Shown: piece after piece, positions 25,997 through 34,056 of the stretch
How the letters are laid out: the number at the start of each line of letters is the position of its first letter
Position numbering within the stretch: position 1 is the stretch's first letter
Source of the DNA: Catellatospora sichuanensis
Lineage (GTDB): Bacteria; Actinomycetota; Actinomycetes; Mycobacteriales; Micromonosporaceae
Direction: 5' to 3'
NCBI RefSeq assembly: GCF_007483665.1
Contig: NZ_ML660194.1
Coordinates: 2,688-66,687, forward strand
Length of the DNA: 64,000 nucleotides
Notes under the pieces: model-generated
The model's input: only the letters and a program-made list of their open reading frames with translations
Database searches by the model: none
What the model was told of the DNA's origin: nothing
Translations under genes and position numbers: made by a program

Positions 25997-26355
25997 TCAT
26001 GCGCGAGATCTGCGCGCCGGCACGAACACCGTCGTCGGGCGCGCCCGCATATCGGGCTGGCGGCCGATCCAGCGGTCGTTTCGCCAACGCACGCCCACAC
26101 CTGCCGGGCCGTGTCGTGCGACGGTGATCGCCGTGATCGCTTCGGCCGCTCGCACCAGCGGCACCCTGCCCGCCAGCGCCCGCACGACCTGCTCCTCCAG
26201 CCAGACCGCGTCGACAGGCTGGCGCCGGCAACCCGGCGCGCACTGGAACACCCGCTGCGGGCCGCCGGTGAGTTCGCGCATCCGGCGGCGGCAGCCGGCG
26301 CAGTACAGCAGCGGCGCGAACCCTGCCAGCTGCTGCGAGGTGACCCCGTCGACAT
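25997..26355 (-). pseudogene. Zinc-ribbon protein, frameshifted in a G4 run
   Basis: The ATG at 26355 has a strong AGGAG site, but its frame gives an Arg/Ser-rich nonsense product. Adding one G to the G4 run at 26344-26347 joins the start to a sensible protein: VTSQQLAGFAPLLYCAGCRR, then FQCAPGCRRQPVDAVWLEEQ. This carries two Cys pairs like the zinc ribbon of serine recombinases and is followed by a helical region and WRNDRWIGRQPD. About 115 residues when repaired. Either a homopolymer error or a real, possibly phase-variable, break. Confidence 0.55.
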
Positions 26356-26383
26356 GTCCTCTCCTCGTCTCTCGAACCGGTAG

Positions 26384-26796
26384 GTGTGGCGTGTACGGCC
26401 CAGGCCGCCCCCGGCAACCGCTCGCCCTGTGTCCCTAGCGAGGGCTGCCTTTCGGCCTGGGCCGCGGCGGAGACCCCTTATTTCCTCCGCCCGCGCCGCT
26501 CACCCCCAGGGTCCGGCGCGCCTCCACCACGTCTTGGCAGGTTGCGTTCGCGTAGCACGTCGGGAGTCCCTTTCAGTCGGGTGTCGGGTGGTGCAGGTGA
26601 TGGCTCAGACCGGCGGACCCGGTTTCGGGACCAAGCGCTGGCGCAGCGCCCTGCCGGGCCGCCGGCCCGAGCCGCGGGGTGTGGCAGAGCGGGAGGCTCG
26701 CTGCCGCACCCCGGCACCGGCTGACCGCCTATGGCGCGGCGCCGATGCTGCCGCGCCCAGGCGGTGGGCACGGCCGATAACGTCACGATGTACCTG
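26384..26796. other. Intergenic, no gene seen
   Basis: About 410 bases between the zinc-ribbon start and the end of the decarboxylase gene. Open frames are present in all directions but have no ribosome binding site or family resemblance. The only structure seen is the hairpin at 26676-26712. Confidence 0.5.
26676..26712. terminator. Hairpin downstream of the decarboxylase operon
   Basis: A 12-bp stem GGGGTGTGGCAG with CTGCCGCACCCC (one G-T wobble) and a 13-base loop, 85 bases after the decarboxylase stop. It probably terminates the 30.9-26.8 kb operon and separates it from the kinase/NUDIX group. Confidence 0.55.
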
Positions 26797-27975
26797 TCAG
26801 CTCGCGGCCATCGCGGGCCTTCGCGCTCCGAGCAGCCCTCGCCTCCGGCCGACCAGCGCCTGCCAATCGGCCACGAAACGGTCGACATCCGACCTGGTGA
26901 CCTGCGGCATGCAGATCAGATGGGCACAGCGGTCGTCGGCGGGCACGACCCACCGCTGGGCCAACTCCGGCGGTGGCGGCGGGAAGAAGACCGTGAACGC
27001 GTGCGGATGCCGGTTAGCGTCCACCCCGATACGCCGCAGCCGCTCGCAGGCGTAGGCGGCGGTGTCGCGGCAGGCCCGCACCCGCGCCCGGTGCGCCTCC
27101 GTACCCAGCCCAGCCAGAGACTTGTACAGCTTCAGCGTGGTGTGCCCGGAACGACTGCCAGCCAGGGTCACCGACGCCGTGCCCGTGTACGAGACCCGGC
27201 CCGCGGCCGCCGCCAACGGCTGGTCTCGGTACACCAGGACCCCGCAGGGCTCCAAGGTTGACAGGAACTTGTGGCCCGACACCACCGTCGAGGTCACTCC
27301 GCGGACGCTGAAGTCGACCCGCGGGACGCCGTCGACCGGGACGAGGGCCAGCGGCAGGCCCGACAGCGCGGCGTCGACGTGGATCCGGCGGCGGGTGATC
27401 GACAGCCGGTCGCACGCGGCGACGATCGCCGGAACATCGTCGACAGCCTCTGTCATCGTCGTGCCCGCCACCGCCACGATCACCGCCGCCCGGTCCCGGC
27501 GCCTGGCCAGTTCTCCCGCCAGATCCGCCACGTCGATACCGCCGCCGTCATCGACGCCGATGACCACCAGCGGCATCATCAGCTTCTCCGCGAGCTCGCC
27601 GAGCATGTAATGTCCGGCTGCCGAGGCGTAGATCACCGCGTCGGGGAAGCGACGCCGGGCATCAAGCAGCGCGTGCTCGGTGCCCTCGGTCGCCCCGTCG
27701 GTCACGTAACCCCACCGGCTGGCCGGGGCGCCCACGATGTCGGCGACCATGTTCACGACCTGCACCTCGAGGTCCTTGGTGTGGTTGCGGCCGTGGCCGC
27801 CGTCGTACGGGGACCCGATGTTGTTCAGCAGGCTCCCCGACCACAGATGCGCGAGGTCCTCGTAGGTGATGTCGGTGGCGCCGGGAAAACCGAGGTTCAT
27901 GCGCCCGTCGTCGGCATACTGCCGACCCAGCTGCTCCCAAACCGGCTTGAGATCACGCGGCTCGGCTGTGTTCAT
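26797..27975 (-). CDS. PLP-dependent group II decarboxylase, histidine decarboxylase-like
   Basis: A 392-residue fold-type I PLP enzyme. SPYDGGHGRNHTKDLEVQVV and the Schiff-base Lys motif STVVSGHKFLST match pyridoxal-dependent histidine decarboxylases. RRIHVDAALSG holds the PLP-ring Asp. Histidine as the substrate is inferred by family resemblance; another amino acid is possible. The ATG at 27975 overlaps the upstream stop by 4 nt (ATGA). Co-transcribed with an amino-acid permease, which suggests uptake or exchange of its substrate. Confidence 0.85.
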   Translation of the reverse strand: MNTAEPRDLKPVWEQLGRQYADDGRMNLGFPGATDITYEDLAHLWSGSLLNNIGSPYDGGHGRNHTKDLEVQVVNMVADIVGAPASRWGYVTDGATEGTEHALLDARRRFPDAVIYASAAGHYMLGELAEKLMMPLVVIGVDDGGGIDVADLAGELARRRDRAAVIVAVAGTTMTEAVDDVPAIVAACDRLSITRRRIHVDAALSGLPLALVPVDGVPRVDFSVRGVTSTVVSGHKFLSTLEPCGVLVYRDQPLAAAAGRVSYTGTASVTLAGSRSGHTTLKLYKSLAGLGTEAHRARVRACRDTAAYACERLRRIGVDANRHPHAFTVFFPPPPPELAQRWVVPADDRCAHLICMPQVTRSDVDRFVADWQALVGRRRGLLGARRPAMAAS

Positions 27976-28826
27976 GCTTGCCGCCGTCCCTGCCGACTGG
28001 TGTTGGCGTGTGCGGCGGCCTTGAGCGCCGTGATGCGGCCGTTGTCGGCCTGGGCCAGGGTGTCCGACAGCTCCCCCGCCCAACGCAGCACCTCACCATG
28101 GCCGGCATCGGCGAGCATCCGCTGGCGATCCACCGAGTAAGCTTCGAACAGCCGCGACCCGGACGCCGGCCTCACCGGATGAGTGGACTGCACCGTGAAC
28201 GCGTTGTACTCCGCCCGGGTGCCGTGATAGCAGACCATCGTCGTCTTGTCGGTCAGCACAATCCGGCTCACCGCAGGAACGTCCAGCGGTGAGCGGGCCG
28301 TGCGCTGCACCTTCTCCCACGTCCCGGTCGGGCTATCGGTGCCGGGGGCGGTGTCCAGGCTGATCACCGCCAGGCCCGCGTACACGGCCCCGATGTCGGA
28401 GGCCATGTGTTTGTCGTGGCCGACCGACAGTTCCTCGCGGATGTCGAAGCCCACCCCCGCCGCGCGGGGCGCGAACTGGTGATGCAGCTCGAACAGCAGC
28501 CGCGGCAGGACCCGCACGTCCGGGTGGTCCAACCACAGGTGCCACGCCGCCGCTACCTCGAAGAACTTCCTGCGTCGCCGGTCGTGCTGCAGGTACAGGT
28601 ATCCCAGCGCGTGTGGTGCGAGTTTGTCCTGACTGAACCGCTGCTCCCACGCATTGATCTTGAAGTGGGCGCCCATCATCTGGACCCGCTCGGCCGCTTG
28701 GTAGCGCCAGTCGGCATACAGCGTGTTGTCGTCGGGCCTCTTGTCCTGGGCTGCGTCCGCCGCCGCGCCGGCTGGTGCTGCCTGCGCGGGCTGCGCCTGG
28801 TCGGTGTGGGTGTGCCTGGCGGTCAT
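27972..28826 (-). CDS. Unrecognised 284-residue protein
   Basis: No family recognised. A low-complexity Ala/Gln-rich N-terminus (about 30 residues) is followed by a globular part rich in aromatic and His residues (ADWRYQAAERVQMMGAHFKI; HLWLDHPDVRVLPRLLFELH; GHDKHMASDIGAVYAGLAVI). The many His and Asp residues could bind a metal, but no standard motif is present. It is locked between the permease (one-base gap) and the decarboxylase (4-nt overlap), so it probably acts in the same pathway. Confidence 0.75.
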   Translation of the reverse strand: MTARHTHTDQAQPAQAAPAGAAADAAQDKRPDDNTLYADWRYQAAERVQMMGAHFKINAWEQRFSQDKLAPHALGYLYLQHDRRRRKFFEVAAAWHLWLDHPDVRVLPRLLFELHHQFAPRAAGVGFDIREELSVGHDKHMASDIGAVYAGLAVISLDTAPGTDSPTGTWEKVQRTARSPLDVPAVSRIVLTDKTTMVCYHGTRAEYNAFTVQSTHPVRPASGSRLFEAYSVDRQRMLADAGHGEVLRWAGELSDTLAQADNGRITALKAAAHANTSRQGRRQA

Positions 28827-28827
28827 G

Positions 28828-30279
28828 TCACATCACCAGCTTGCTCAGTCGGCGCGCAGGCGAGGTGACCGGATCGGCCACGACCCGGCCGACCGCGGCC
28901 AGCGCCGCGGGCCGGACCGCACGCATCACCGCACCCCATCCCAGGCCGGCCAGCAGCACCGCCACCGCGAGCGCGGGCAGCAGCAGCCAGCCCCGCGAAC
29001 CTGGCGCCAGGCCGAGCAGCGAGCCGAGGTTGGCCAGCATCATCGCCATCAGCAGGAACCCGAGTACGCACCCGCTGATCGGCGCGATGCGGCGTACCAG
29101 CACGCTGTCGTTTGTGCCCTGACCGGTGGCGAAGAACCGGTGCACCGCGGCGCACGCCACGACCAGCAGCGCCAGCAGCATCACCGCACCACCAGTCGAC
29201 AGCCACGTGAACATCACCGCGAGCGGGTCGGCGCCTGAAACGGCGAACCCGGCGATGACCAGCCCGGCCAGGATGGTCTGGGTCAGCGACGCCGCGACGG
29301 GTGTCTCACCGGACCTGCTCGTCGTGGCCAGATATCTAGGCAGGACCTGCTCTCGGGCCATCGCGAACAGGTATCGCGTGCCGGCCTGGTGGAAGCTCGA
29401 CATCGCCGCCCCGACACTGGTCATCAGCAGCATCGTCGTCAGCCAGCCGATGGAGGGCCCGAACACGGTGCTCAGCGTCTGCAGCGGTCCACCCGCAGCA
29501 TCCGAGCCGATCTTCGCCACCCCGCCCGGGCCGGCCTGCATGGCCATCGCCCATGCGCCTAGGGCGTAGAACACCCCGGCGAACCCGATCGCGGCCAGCA
29601 TCGCCCGGCGGATGCTCGGTGCACCCCCGCGCGCTTCCTCGGCGTACGCCGGGACCGTCTCCACACCGACGAACGCCGCCATCGCGAACGCGATCACACC
29701 GGCCAGACCTGGTACCAGCAGCGCCGCCGGCGAGAACGCCTCGAAAGTCAGCGGCCCCGGCCGCTGCGACAGCGCCGTGATCACGTAGAACACGATCACC
29801 GCGAGTTCCAGCGCCAGCAGGAACCCCAGGATCCACACGTTGCCCAGCCCGCCCACCAGGCCGAGCACCGCGACGACGACCAGCGCCGCCAGAGACCAGA
29901 CCCACCACGGGCCGAACCCGGTCATGCCTGCCATGGTCGAACCCAGCAGCCCGTACAGCGACGTCCCGATCGCCAGGTAGCCCATCAGCGCGCACAGCCC
30001 CGCAGCGACCCCCGCGACCGGGGACAGGCCCCGGCCCATCAGCGCGTACAGCGGCGCCGCATGGCTCAAATGCCCCGCAGCCCCCACATACCCGATACCG
30101 ATCACGTACAGCACGCCGGCGACCAGCACGAAGGCCAGCGGGACACCGACGACCCCCGTCGCGGCATACATCGTGGGGATACCACCGACCTGCACTGTCA
30201 ACGGCGACGATGCCACCACTGCCATGATGAACAAGCCGACCGGGCCGATCCGGCCCTGCGCCAGCGTCACACGCGCCAT
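28828..30279 (-). CDS. APC-superfamily amino acid permease
   Basis: A 483-residue membrane protein with about 12 hydrophobic segments. The APC N-terminal signature is present (GRIGPVGLFIMAVVASSPLT), as is the helix-6 to helix-8 region VPAYAEEARGGAPSIRRAML. Likely an amino acid/amine exchanger or importer. The ATG at 30279 overlaps the upstream stop (TGATG). Its pairing with a decarboxylase resembles substrate/product antiport systems for decarboxylated amino acids, though the partner here is not proven. Confidence 0.9.
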   Translation of the reverse strand: MARVTLAQGRIGPVGLFIMAVVASSPLTVQVGGIPTMYAATGVVGVPLAFVLVAGVLYVIGIGYVGAAGHLSHAAPLYALMGRGLSPVAGVAAGLCALMGYLAIGTSLYGLLGSTMAGMTGFGPWWVWSLAALVVVAVLGLVGGLGNVWILGFLLALELAVIVFYVITALSQRPGPLTFEAFSPAALLVPGLAGVIAFAMAAFVGVETVPAYAEEARGGAPSIRRAMLAAIGFAGVFYALGAWAMAMQAGPGGVAKIGSDAAGGPLQTLSTVFGPSIGWLTTMLLMTSVGAAMSSFHQAGTRYLFAMAREQVLPRYLATTSRSGETPVAASLTQTILAGLVIAGFAVSGADPLAVMFTWLSTGGAVMLLALLVVACAAVHRFFATGQGTNDSVLVRRIAPISGCVLGFLLMAMMLANLGSLLGLAPGSRGWLLLPALAVAVLLAGLGWGAVMRAVRPAALAAVGRVVADPVTSPARRLSKLVM

Positions 30280-30599
30280 CACGCCACCACCGAACGGCTC
30301 TCGACCGACGCCGCGACGGCGCAGTCCGGCGACCGGCAGTCACGGCGGCGACGGTGCAGTGCGAACTCGTGCTCGCTCAGCGCCGCCACGCTGAGCGTCG
30401 GACGGACCGGACTTCGCCTCCAGTAGGCGCGCAGCCGCGCAGCGGCCAGCAGCGCACGCTCAGGCGAGGACCGTCGGTCCACGAACTGGTGTGTTCTGTC
30501 GGCCCAGTCCATCCGAACCGCGTAGACGGTCACCGCCGATGACGGCGGCCGTCGCTGGCGCAGGATGACCCTACGCGCCAATCGCAGCATCACGCTCAT
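30279..30599 (-). CDS. Hypothetical 106-residue protein
   Basis: A basic protein (MSVMLRLARRVILRQRRPPS; VTVYAVRMDWADRTHQFVDR) with a C-terminal Arg/Cys patch (RRRRDCRSPDCA). A very strong purine-rich site GGGGGAGGGG lies before the ATG at 30599. Coupled to both neighbours by overlapping start/stop codons. No family recognised. Confidence 0.7.
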   Translation of the reverse strand: MSVMLRLARRVILRQRRPPSSAVTVYAVRMDWADRTHQFVDRRSSPERALLAAARLRAYWRRSPVRPTLSVAALSEHEFALHRRRRDCRSPDCAVAASVESRSVVA

Positions 30600-30883
30600 G
30601 CTTGACCCCTCCCCCAGTTGACTTCGAGCCCTCCAGGCCGGCCGACGAGAACGGCATCGCCGCTGAAGCGGCCACCGGCTACAGCGTCTGGTCGTCCGGC
30701 CAGGGACGTGATGGCACCGCCCCGCTCGTCCGATGCTCGCGACACGGGTTCGGCAGCAGGCGAAGTACCTGCTCCTCGCATCGTGGCCACACCGCCGGAC
30801 GGCCAGTGGACACAGCCGTCGGTAGGCGCGAACATCGTGTGTCTCCCGTCTCGGCTCAGTAGCCCCGTGACTGTCACGGGCAT
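30596..30883 (-). CDS. Hypothetical small protein, first gene of the decarboxylase operon
   Basis: About 95 residues from the ATG at 30883 (MPVTVTGLLSRDGRHTMFAP), probably beta-rich. It shares an ATGA junction with the next gene, which supports it being real. No good ribosome binding site is seen at this start, so the true start could differ. It lies about 105 bases from the inverted repeat at 30990-31026. Confidence 0.5.
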   Translation of the reverse strand: MPVTVTGLLSRDGRHTMFAPTDGCVHWPSGGVATMRGAGTSPAAEPVSRASDERGGAITSLAGRPDAVAGGRFSGDAVLVGRPGGLEVNWGRGQA

Positions 30884-31272
30884 CGACCAATTGCCGCGAC
30901 CGGCTGTCAGGCGGTGACCTGCCAGATCAACGCGGCTAAGCGACGATGATGGTCGCGTTAAAGAGGCCGCGGTAGATCCACGGTGAGCCCCTACCATGGG
31001 GGTCCATCGTGGACCCCTACGATGGGCTGGGCTCACGCCGTCCGCGCCGAAGGGCGCGTTTGCCCAGTTCAACGCAGCCGTCAGCCGCGGCGGAGCCTCC
31101 GCTACGACCGGGCGCTGGCCGGCGTAGCCTCTGGCCAGCGGCCGGTCTGCGGTCTAACATGACCCCGGCATGATCGCGGCAAGGCTGGCACCTGTGCGGC
31201 CATGGACGCCAGCCATGAGTCACTCACACGCCGCGCCGACCATAGGACTGCGTCGACACCGGAGGTGACAAG
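30884..31272. other. Divergent intergenic region
   Basis: About 390 bases between the minus-strand decarboxylase operon and the plus-strand HTH-SLOG gene. It contains the inverted repeat at 30990-31026 and no gene. Promoters for both directions must lie here. Confidence 0.6.
30990..31026. promoter_or_regulatory. 37-nt inverted repeat, copy A (putative operator)
   Basis: Half-sites CCTACCATGGGGGTCCA and TGGACCCCTACGATGGG are separated by three bases; 13 of 17 positions are symmetric. Same 17-3-17 geometry as copies at 33476, 35974 and 46886. Located between the decarboxylase operon and the HTH-SLOG regulator. Confidence 0.75.
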
Positions 31273-32091
31273 GTGCCAGCGCGGGACATCGACCCTCGAT
31301 GGTGGAGCGAGGCCAGCTGGAACGGCGTGCCGCTGGCTGACGTGCTGCGCCAGCGGGATGTCACCTCGCTGTTCCTCTTCCTTCGCTCACGCGGCATCAC
31401 GCGTGCGTCGATCGCGGCACAGACCGGACTGGCGGAGAACCGCGTCCGGGCCATATCGCAGGGCCAACAGCAGGTGACCGCCTACGACGTACTGGAACGG
31501 ATCGCCGAAGGCCTGACCATTCCGCGCGCCATGATGGGCCTCGGTACCGCCGACGACGACATAGCCAGCATCAGCCCGGCGTCGATGTCCGTGCGTCCCC
31601 GGATCGCGATCTGCGGCAGCCGCCACCGGCCAGGTACCAACGAAGGGGTCATCGACGTCAGCGTCCAGTCGCTGGCCGAGACCCTACGCGACGGACAGCT
31701 CGAGGTCCTGCACGGACCTGTCGGCGTGGGAGTCGAGGTGATGACCTACATCGCCAACAACTACCGCCCCGCGCATCTACGGCGCACCGTGGGGATCTTC
31801 GGCCACGCCAATGTCGTCAGAGACGTCCGCCTGGCCGTGATCGTCGGAGGCGGCCGCGGCACCCATGACGAGATAGACCTCGCACTGGAGGGCGGCACCC
31901 GCCTGCTGCCGCTCAACGCCTCCGGCGGAGCAGCACAACGCGCTTACCTGCTCATGCGCACAGATGTGAGCCTGCGCAGCTGGATCGCCGAGGCCGACTT
32001 CGCCGCCCTGGAACACTGCGCCGACATGCACACCATCACCGATGTCACACGCCGACTCATCACCGCCTGCCTGCCCGGGAGCCCTCCGTGA
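31273..32091 (+). CDS. HTH regulator with C-terminal SLOG-like domain
   Basis: A 272-residue protein. Residues about 5-90 form an XRE-like HTH domain (TSLFLFLRSRGITRASIAAQ; GLAENRVRAISQGQQQVTAY) nearly matching that of the protein at 36059-37318. Residues about 112-270 resemble a SLOG/LOG Rossmann-like nucleotide-binding domain: RIAICGSRHRPG, LHGPVGVGVEVM and LAVIVGGGRGTHDEIDLALE, close to the PGGxGTxxE signature of LOG proteins. Probably a transcription factor responding to a nucleotide-like ligand; the ligand is unknown. The stop overlaps the next gene by 4 nt. Confidence 0.8.
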   Translation: MPARDIDPRWWSEASWNGVPLADVLRQRDVTSLFLFLRSRGITRASIAAQTGLAENRVRAISQGQQQVTAYDVLERIAEGLTIPRAMMGLGTADDDIASISPASMSVRPRIAICGSRHRPGTNEGVIDVSVQSLAETLRDGQLEVLHGPVGVGVEVMTYIANNYRPAHLRRTVGIFGHANVVRDVRLAVIVGGGRGTHDEIDLALEGGTRLLPLNASGGAAQRAYLLMRTDVSLRSWIAEADFAALEHCADMHTITDVTRRLITACLPGSPP

Positions 32092-32780
32092 CCGACCGAC
32101 CTTACGTACTGCTCAAAGCCGCCGTGTCCGTCGACGGCTACCTCGATGACTCCAGCGCCCAGCGTCTGCTGCTGTCGAGCCCGGAGGACTTCGCCGCGGT
32201 TGACGAGCTACGCGCCGGCGTTGACGCGATCCTCGTAGGCGCGTCGACGCTGCGCGCCGACAACCCGCGCCTGATGGTCCGCTCGGCTCAGCTGCGGCAA
32301 AAGCGCCTCGCCGACGGCCTGCCGGAGACACCGGCGAAGGTGACGATCAGCCGAAGCATCGACCTCGACCCGCAGTTGCCGTTCTTCACCACCGGTGACT
32401 GCGACAAGATCGTCTACGTTCCGGACGCCGCGGCCGGCACCGCCGGGCAGCGCCTCGGTGCCGTCGCCCACATCGTCGGCGCCGGTGATCCGATCTCGTT
32501 GCCGAAGGTCCTGGCCGATCTTCACCGGCGCGGGATCCGCCGGCTCATGATCGAGGGCGGCAGCACGGTCCATACCCAGTTCCTGGCCGATGGCCTCGTC
32601 GATGAGATACGCCTGTCGATCGCGCCGTTCTTCGTCGGTGACAGCAGCGCCCCGCGGCTGGCCGGCGATGCGGCGTTCCCCTTCGGCTCCGGAAGGCGGA
32701 TGCACTTGGCGCAGGTCAGCCACGAGGGCGACTGCGTCATCGTGCGGTACCTGCTGGGCGAGCCCGCAGACAAGCCGTAA
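32088..32780 (+). CDS. RibD C-terminal-like reductase (dihydrofolate reductase fold)
   Basis: A 230-residue NADPH-dependent reductase of the RibD_C family. Motifs are VLLKAAVSVDGYLDD, ILVGASTLRADNPRL and RRLMIEGGSTVHTQFL. There is no deaminase domain. RibD_C reduces pyrimidine ribosyl intermediates in riboflavin synthesis, but stand-alone copies act on other pterin- or nucleotide-like substrates. Its ATGA coupling to an HTH-SLOG regulator suggests that the two share a metabolite; this is inference. Confidence 0.88.
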   Translation: MTDRPYVLLKAAVSVDGYLDDSSAQRLLLSSPEDFAAVDELRAGVDAILVGASTLRADNPRLMVRSAQLRQKRLADGLPETPAKVTISRSIDLDPQLPFFTTGDCDKIVYVPDAAAGTAGQRLGAVAHIVGAGDPISLPKVLADLHRRGIRRLMIEGGSTVHTQFLADGLVDEIRLSIAPFFVGDSSAPRLAGDAAFPFGSGRRMHLAQVSHEGDCVIVRYLLGEPADKP

Positions 32781-33017
32781 CTGGTCCGCCTGTCGGGTGC
32801 CACGTGTGCAACACAGGCTCGCGAGCACCTCGCGAGTGGCTTTCGTACCCGCGGACCCTGATCGCGACGGTGCGTCGAGCCTCCATCCGCCGCCGAACCG
32901 GCGCAGCATATGGCCGCGGAAGGACCGGCAGCGCTCGCGATCGCAGCGCAGCCGAGTACGGGCGCCTCGACGGCGCCGCTCTCGCATGTTCGCGACGCGA
33001 CTGGCTGAGGCGAACGG

Positions 33018-33293
33018 TCATCCGTGATGTCGTCGTGGATCGGCGCCATGGGCGTAGCCGCGGCTGGTCTGGACCAGGCCAGGTTCGGCTGCGCGCAGCA
33101 CCAACTGGATGGTCTGCCGCAGCAGCCGCGCGGCCTGCTCGGCTTGGCTGGTGCTGATCGGCCAGGCCAGCTCGACGTGCCAGTTCTCGTCACCGGTCTC
33201 GGTCGCCTGCCAGCCCCCGCCGATGAGCTGCTGTTCCTCCTGCCCAGTGAGCGCAGGTGTACGCGGCGAGCACGAATGGGGCGACAGACCCAA
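33018..33293 (-). CDS. Hypothetical small protein, start uncertain
   Basis: The coding pattern is good from LTGQEEQQLIGGGWQATETG through ENWHVELAWPISTSQAEQAA to PGLVQTSRGYAHG. No plausible start with a site lies in this frame except TTG at 33293. A strong GGGGAG site and ATG at about 33343 lie in another frame, so a one-base frameshift near 33325 is suspected. Family unknown. Inverted repeat copy C lies about 135 bases upstream of that ATG. Confidence 0.4.
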   Translation of the reverse strand: MGLSPHSCSPRTPALTGQEEQQLIGGGWQATETGDENWHVELAWPISTSQAEQAARLLRQTIQLVLRAAEPGLVQTSRGYAHGADPRRHHG

Positions 33294-33475
33294 CGCGGCA
33301 TGTAGACAGCGGTAGCTGGCGAGCAGGTGCGGTCACCACCGCCATCACCTACTCCCCTCACCTGGTGCCTGCACGTCGCCATACGAAGTCGCCCACGCAG
33401 ACCCGTGCGGCTCCCGACGGGCGCGCGGGGCAGATCGACCGCCGTCCACTGACGTATCGCCGATGCGGCCACCAG

Positions 33476-33512
33476 CCCATCATGGGCGTCTACGACGGAC
33501 CCCCATGCTGAC
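33476..33512. promoter_or_regulatory. 37-nt inverted repeat, copy C (putative operator)
   Basis: Half-sites CCCATCATGGGCGTCTA and CGGACCCCCATGCTGAC with a three-base spacer. The most degenerate of the four copies, but with the same geometry. It lies upstream of the small minus-strand gene near 33018-33343. Confidence 0.6.
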
Positions 33513-33667
33513 CAGGCACGAACCCACTGCTGGCCTCAGCCGCGGCAAGCAGCTTCGTGCGTTAATCCGAGCTAGAGACGATCAGGGTGCGAGCAACGGC
33601 GCTCAACCATTCGCGAGCACGGCGCTCGGCAGTCATCTGCCGGCGACCGACGACCCCGCCGGCGGCC

Positions 33668-34056
33668 TCACTGCGGGCGGCGCTGGCGGTACCTACGGCC
33701 GAACTGGGCGAAGACCGAGTCCTGCGCCCACTGCGCGTGCCACGCCTCGGCCACTTCAGGAGACATCGCAGCGACCGGTGTCTCGTACCCATGGGGAATG
33801 TGCACAGTCCACAGCGCGAGCCTGCCAGCCGGGCCCTGCGGCGTTCGAGCGACCACACCATGACGCCGGTGCACGAAAACCTCTGTGCCATGATCGTCGA
33901 CGTACACCAGGGCGGCGGTCGAAGTGCTCGCACGCGAGGAGTCAGATCCGCCATGTGCGCCACGCCGTTGGCGCCGACGGCATCGATCAGATGCTTGATC
34001 ATCGCACCGGGATAGCCGCCGAGTTCGTCGAGTTTACCGACCATCGACGGCGTCAC
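33668..34056 (-). pseudogene. Hypothetical protein broken by a one-base frameshift
   Basis: The first frame gives MVGKLDELGGYPGAMIKHLI then DAVGANGVAHMADL. Near 33940-33950 the coding sense moves frame and continues ALVYVDDHGTEVFVHRRHGV, VPVA-region HIPHGYETPVAAMSPEVAEA and a C-terminal helix WHAQWAQDSVFAQFGRRYRQ. Joined, about 125 residues. Family not recognised. It begins inside the end of the ApeA-like gene (start/stop overlap), so it may be that gene's partner. Confidence 0.5.
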
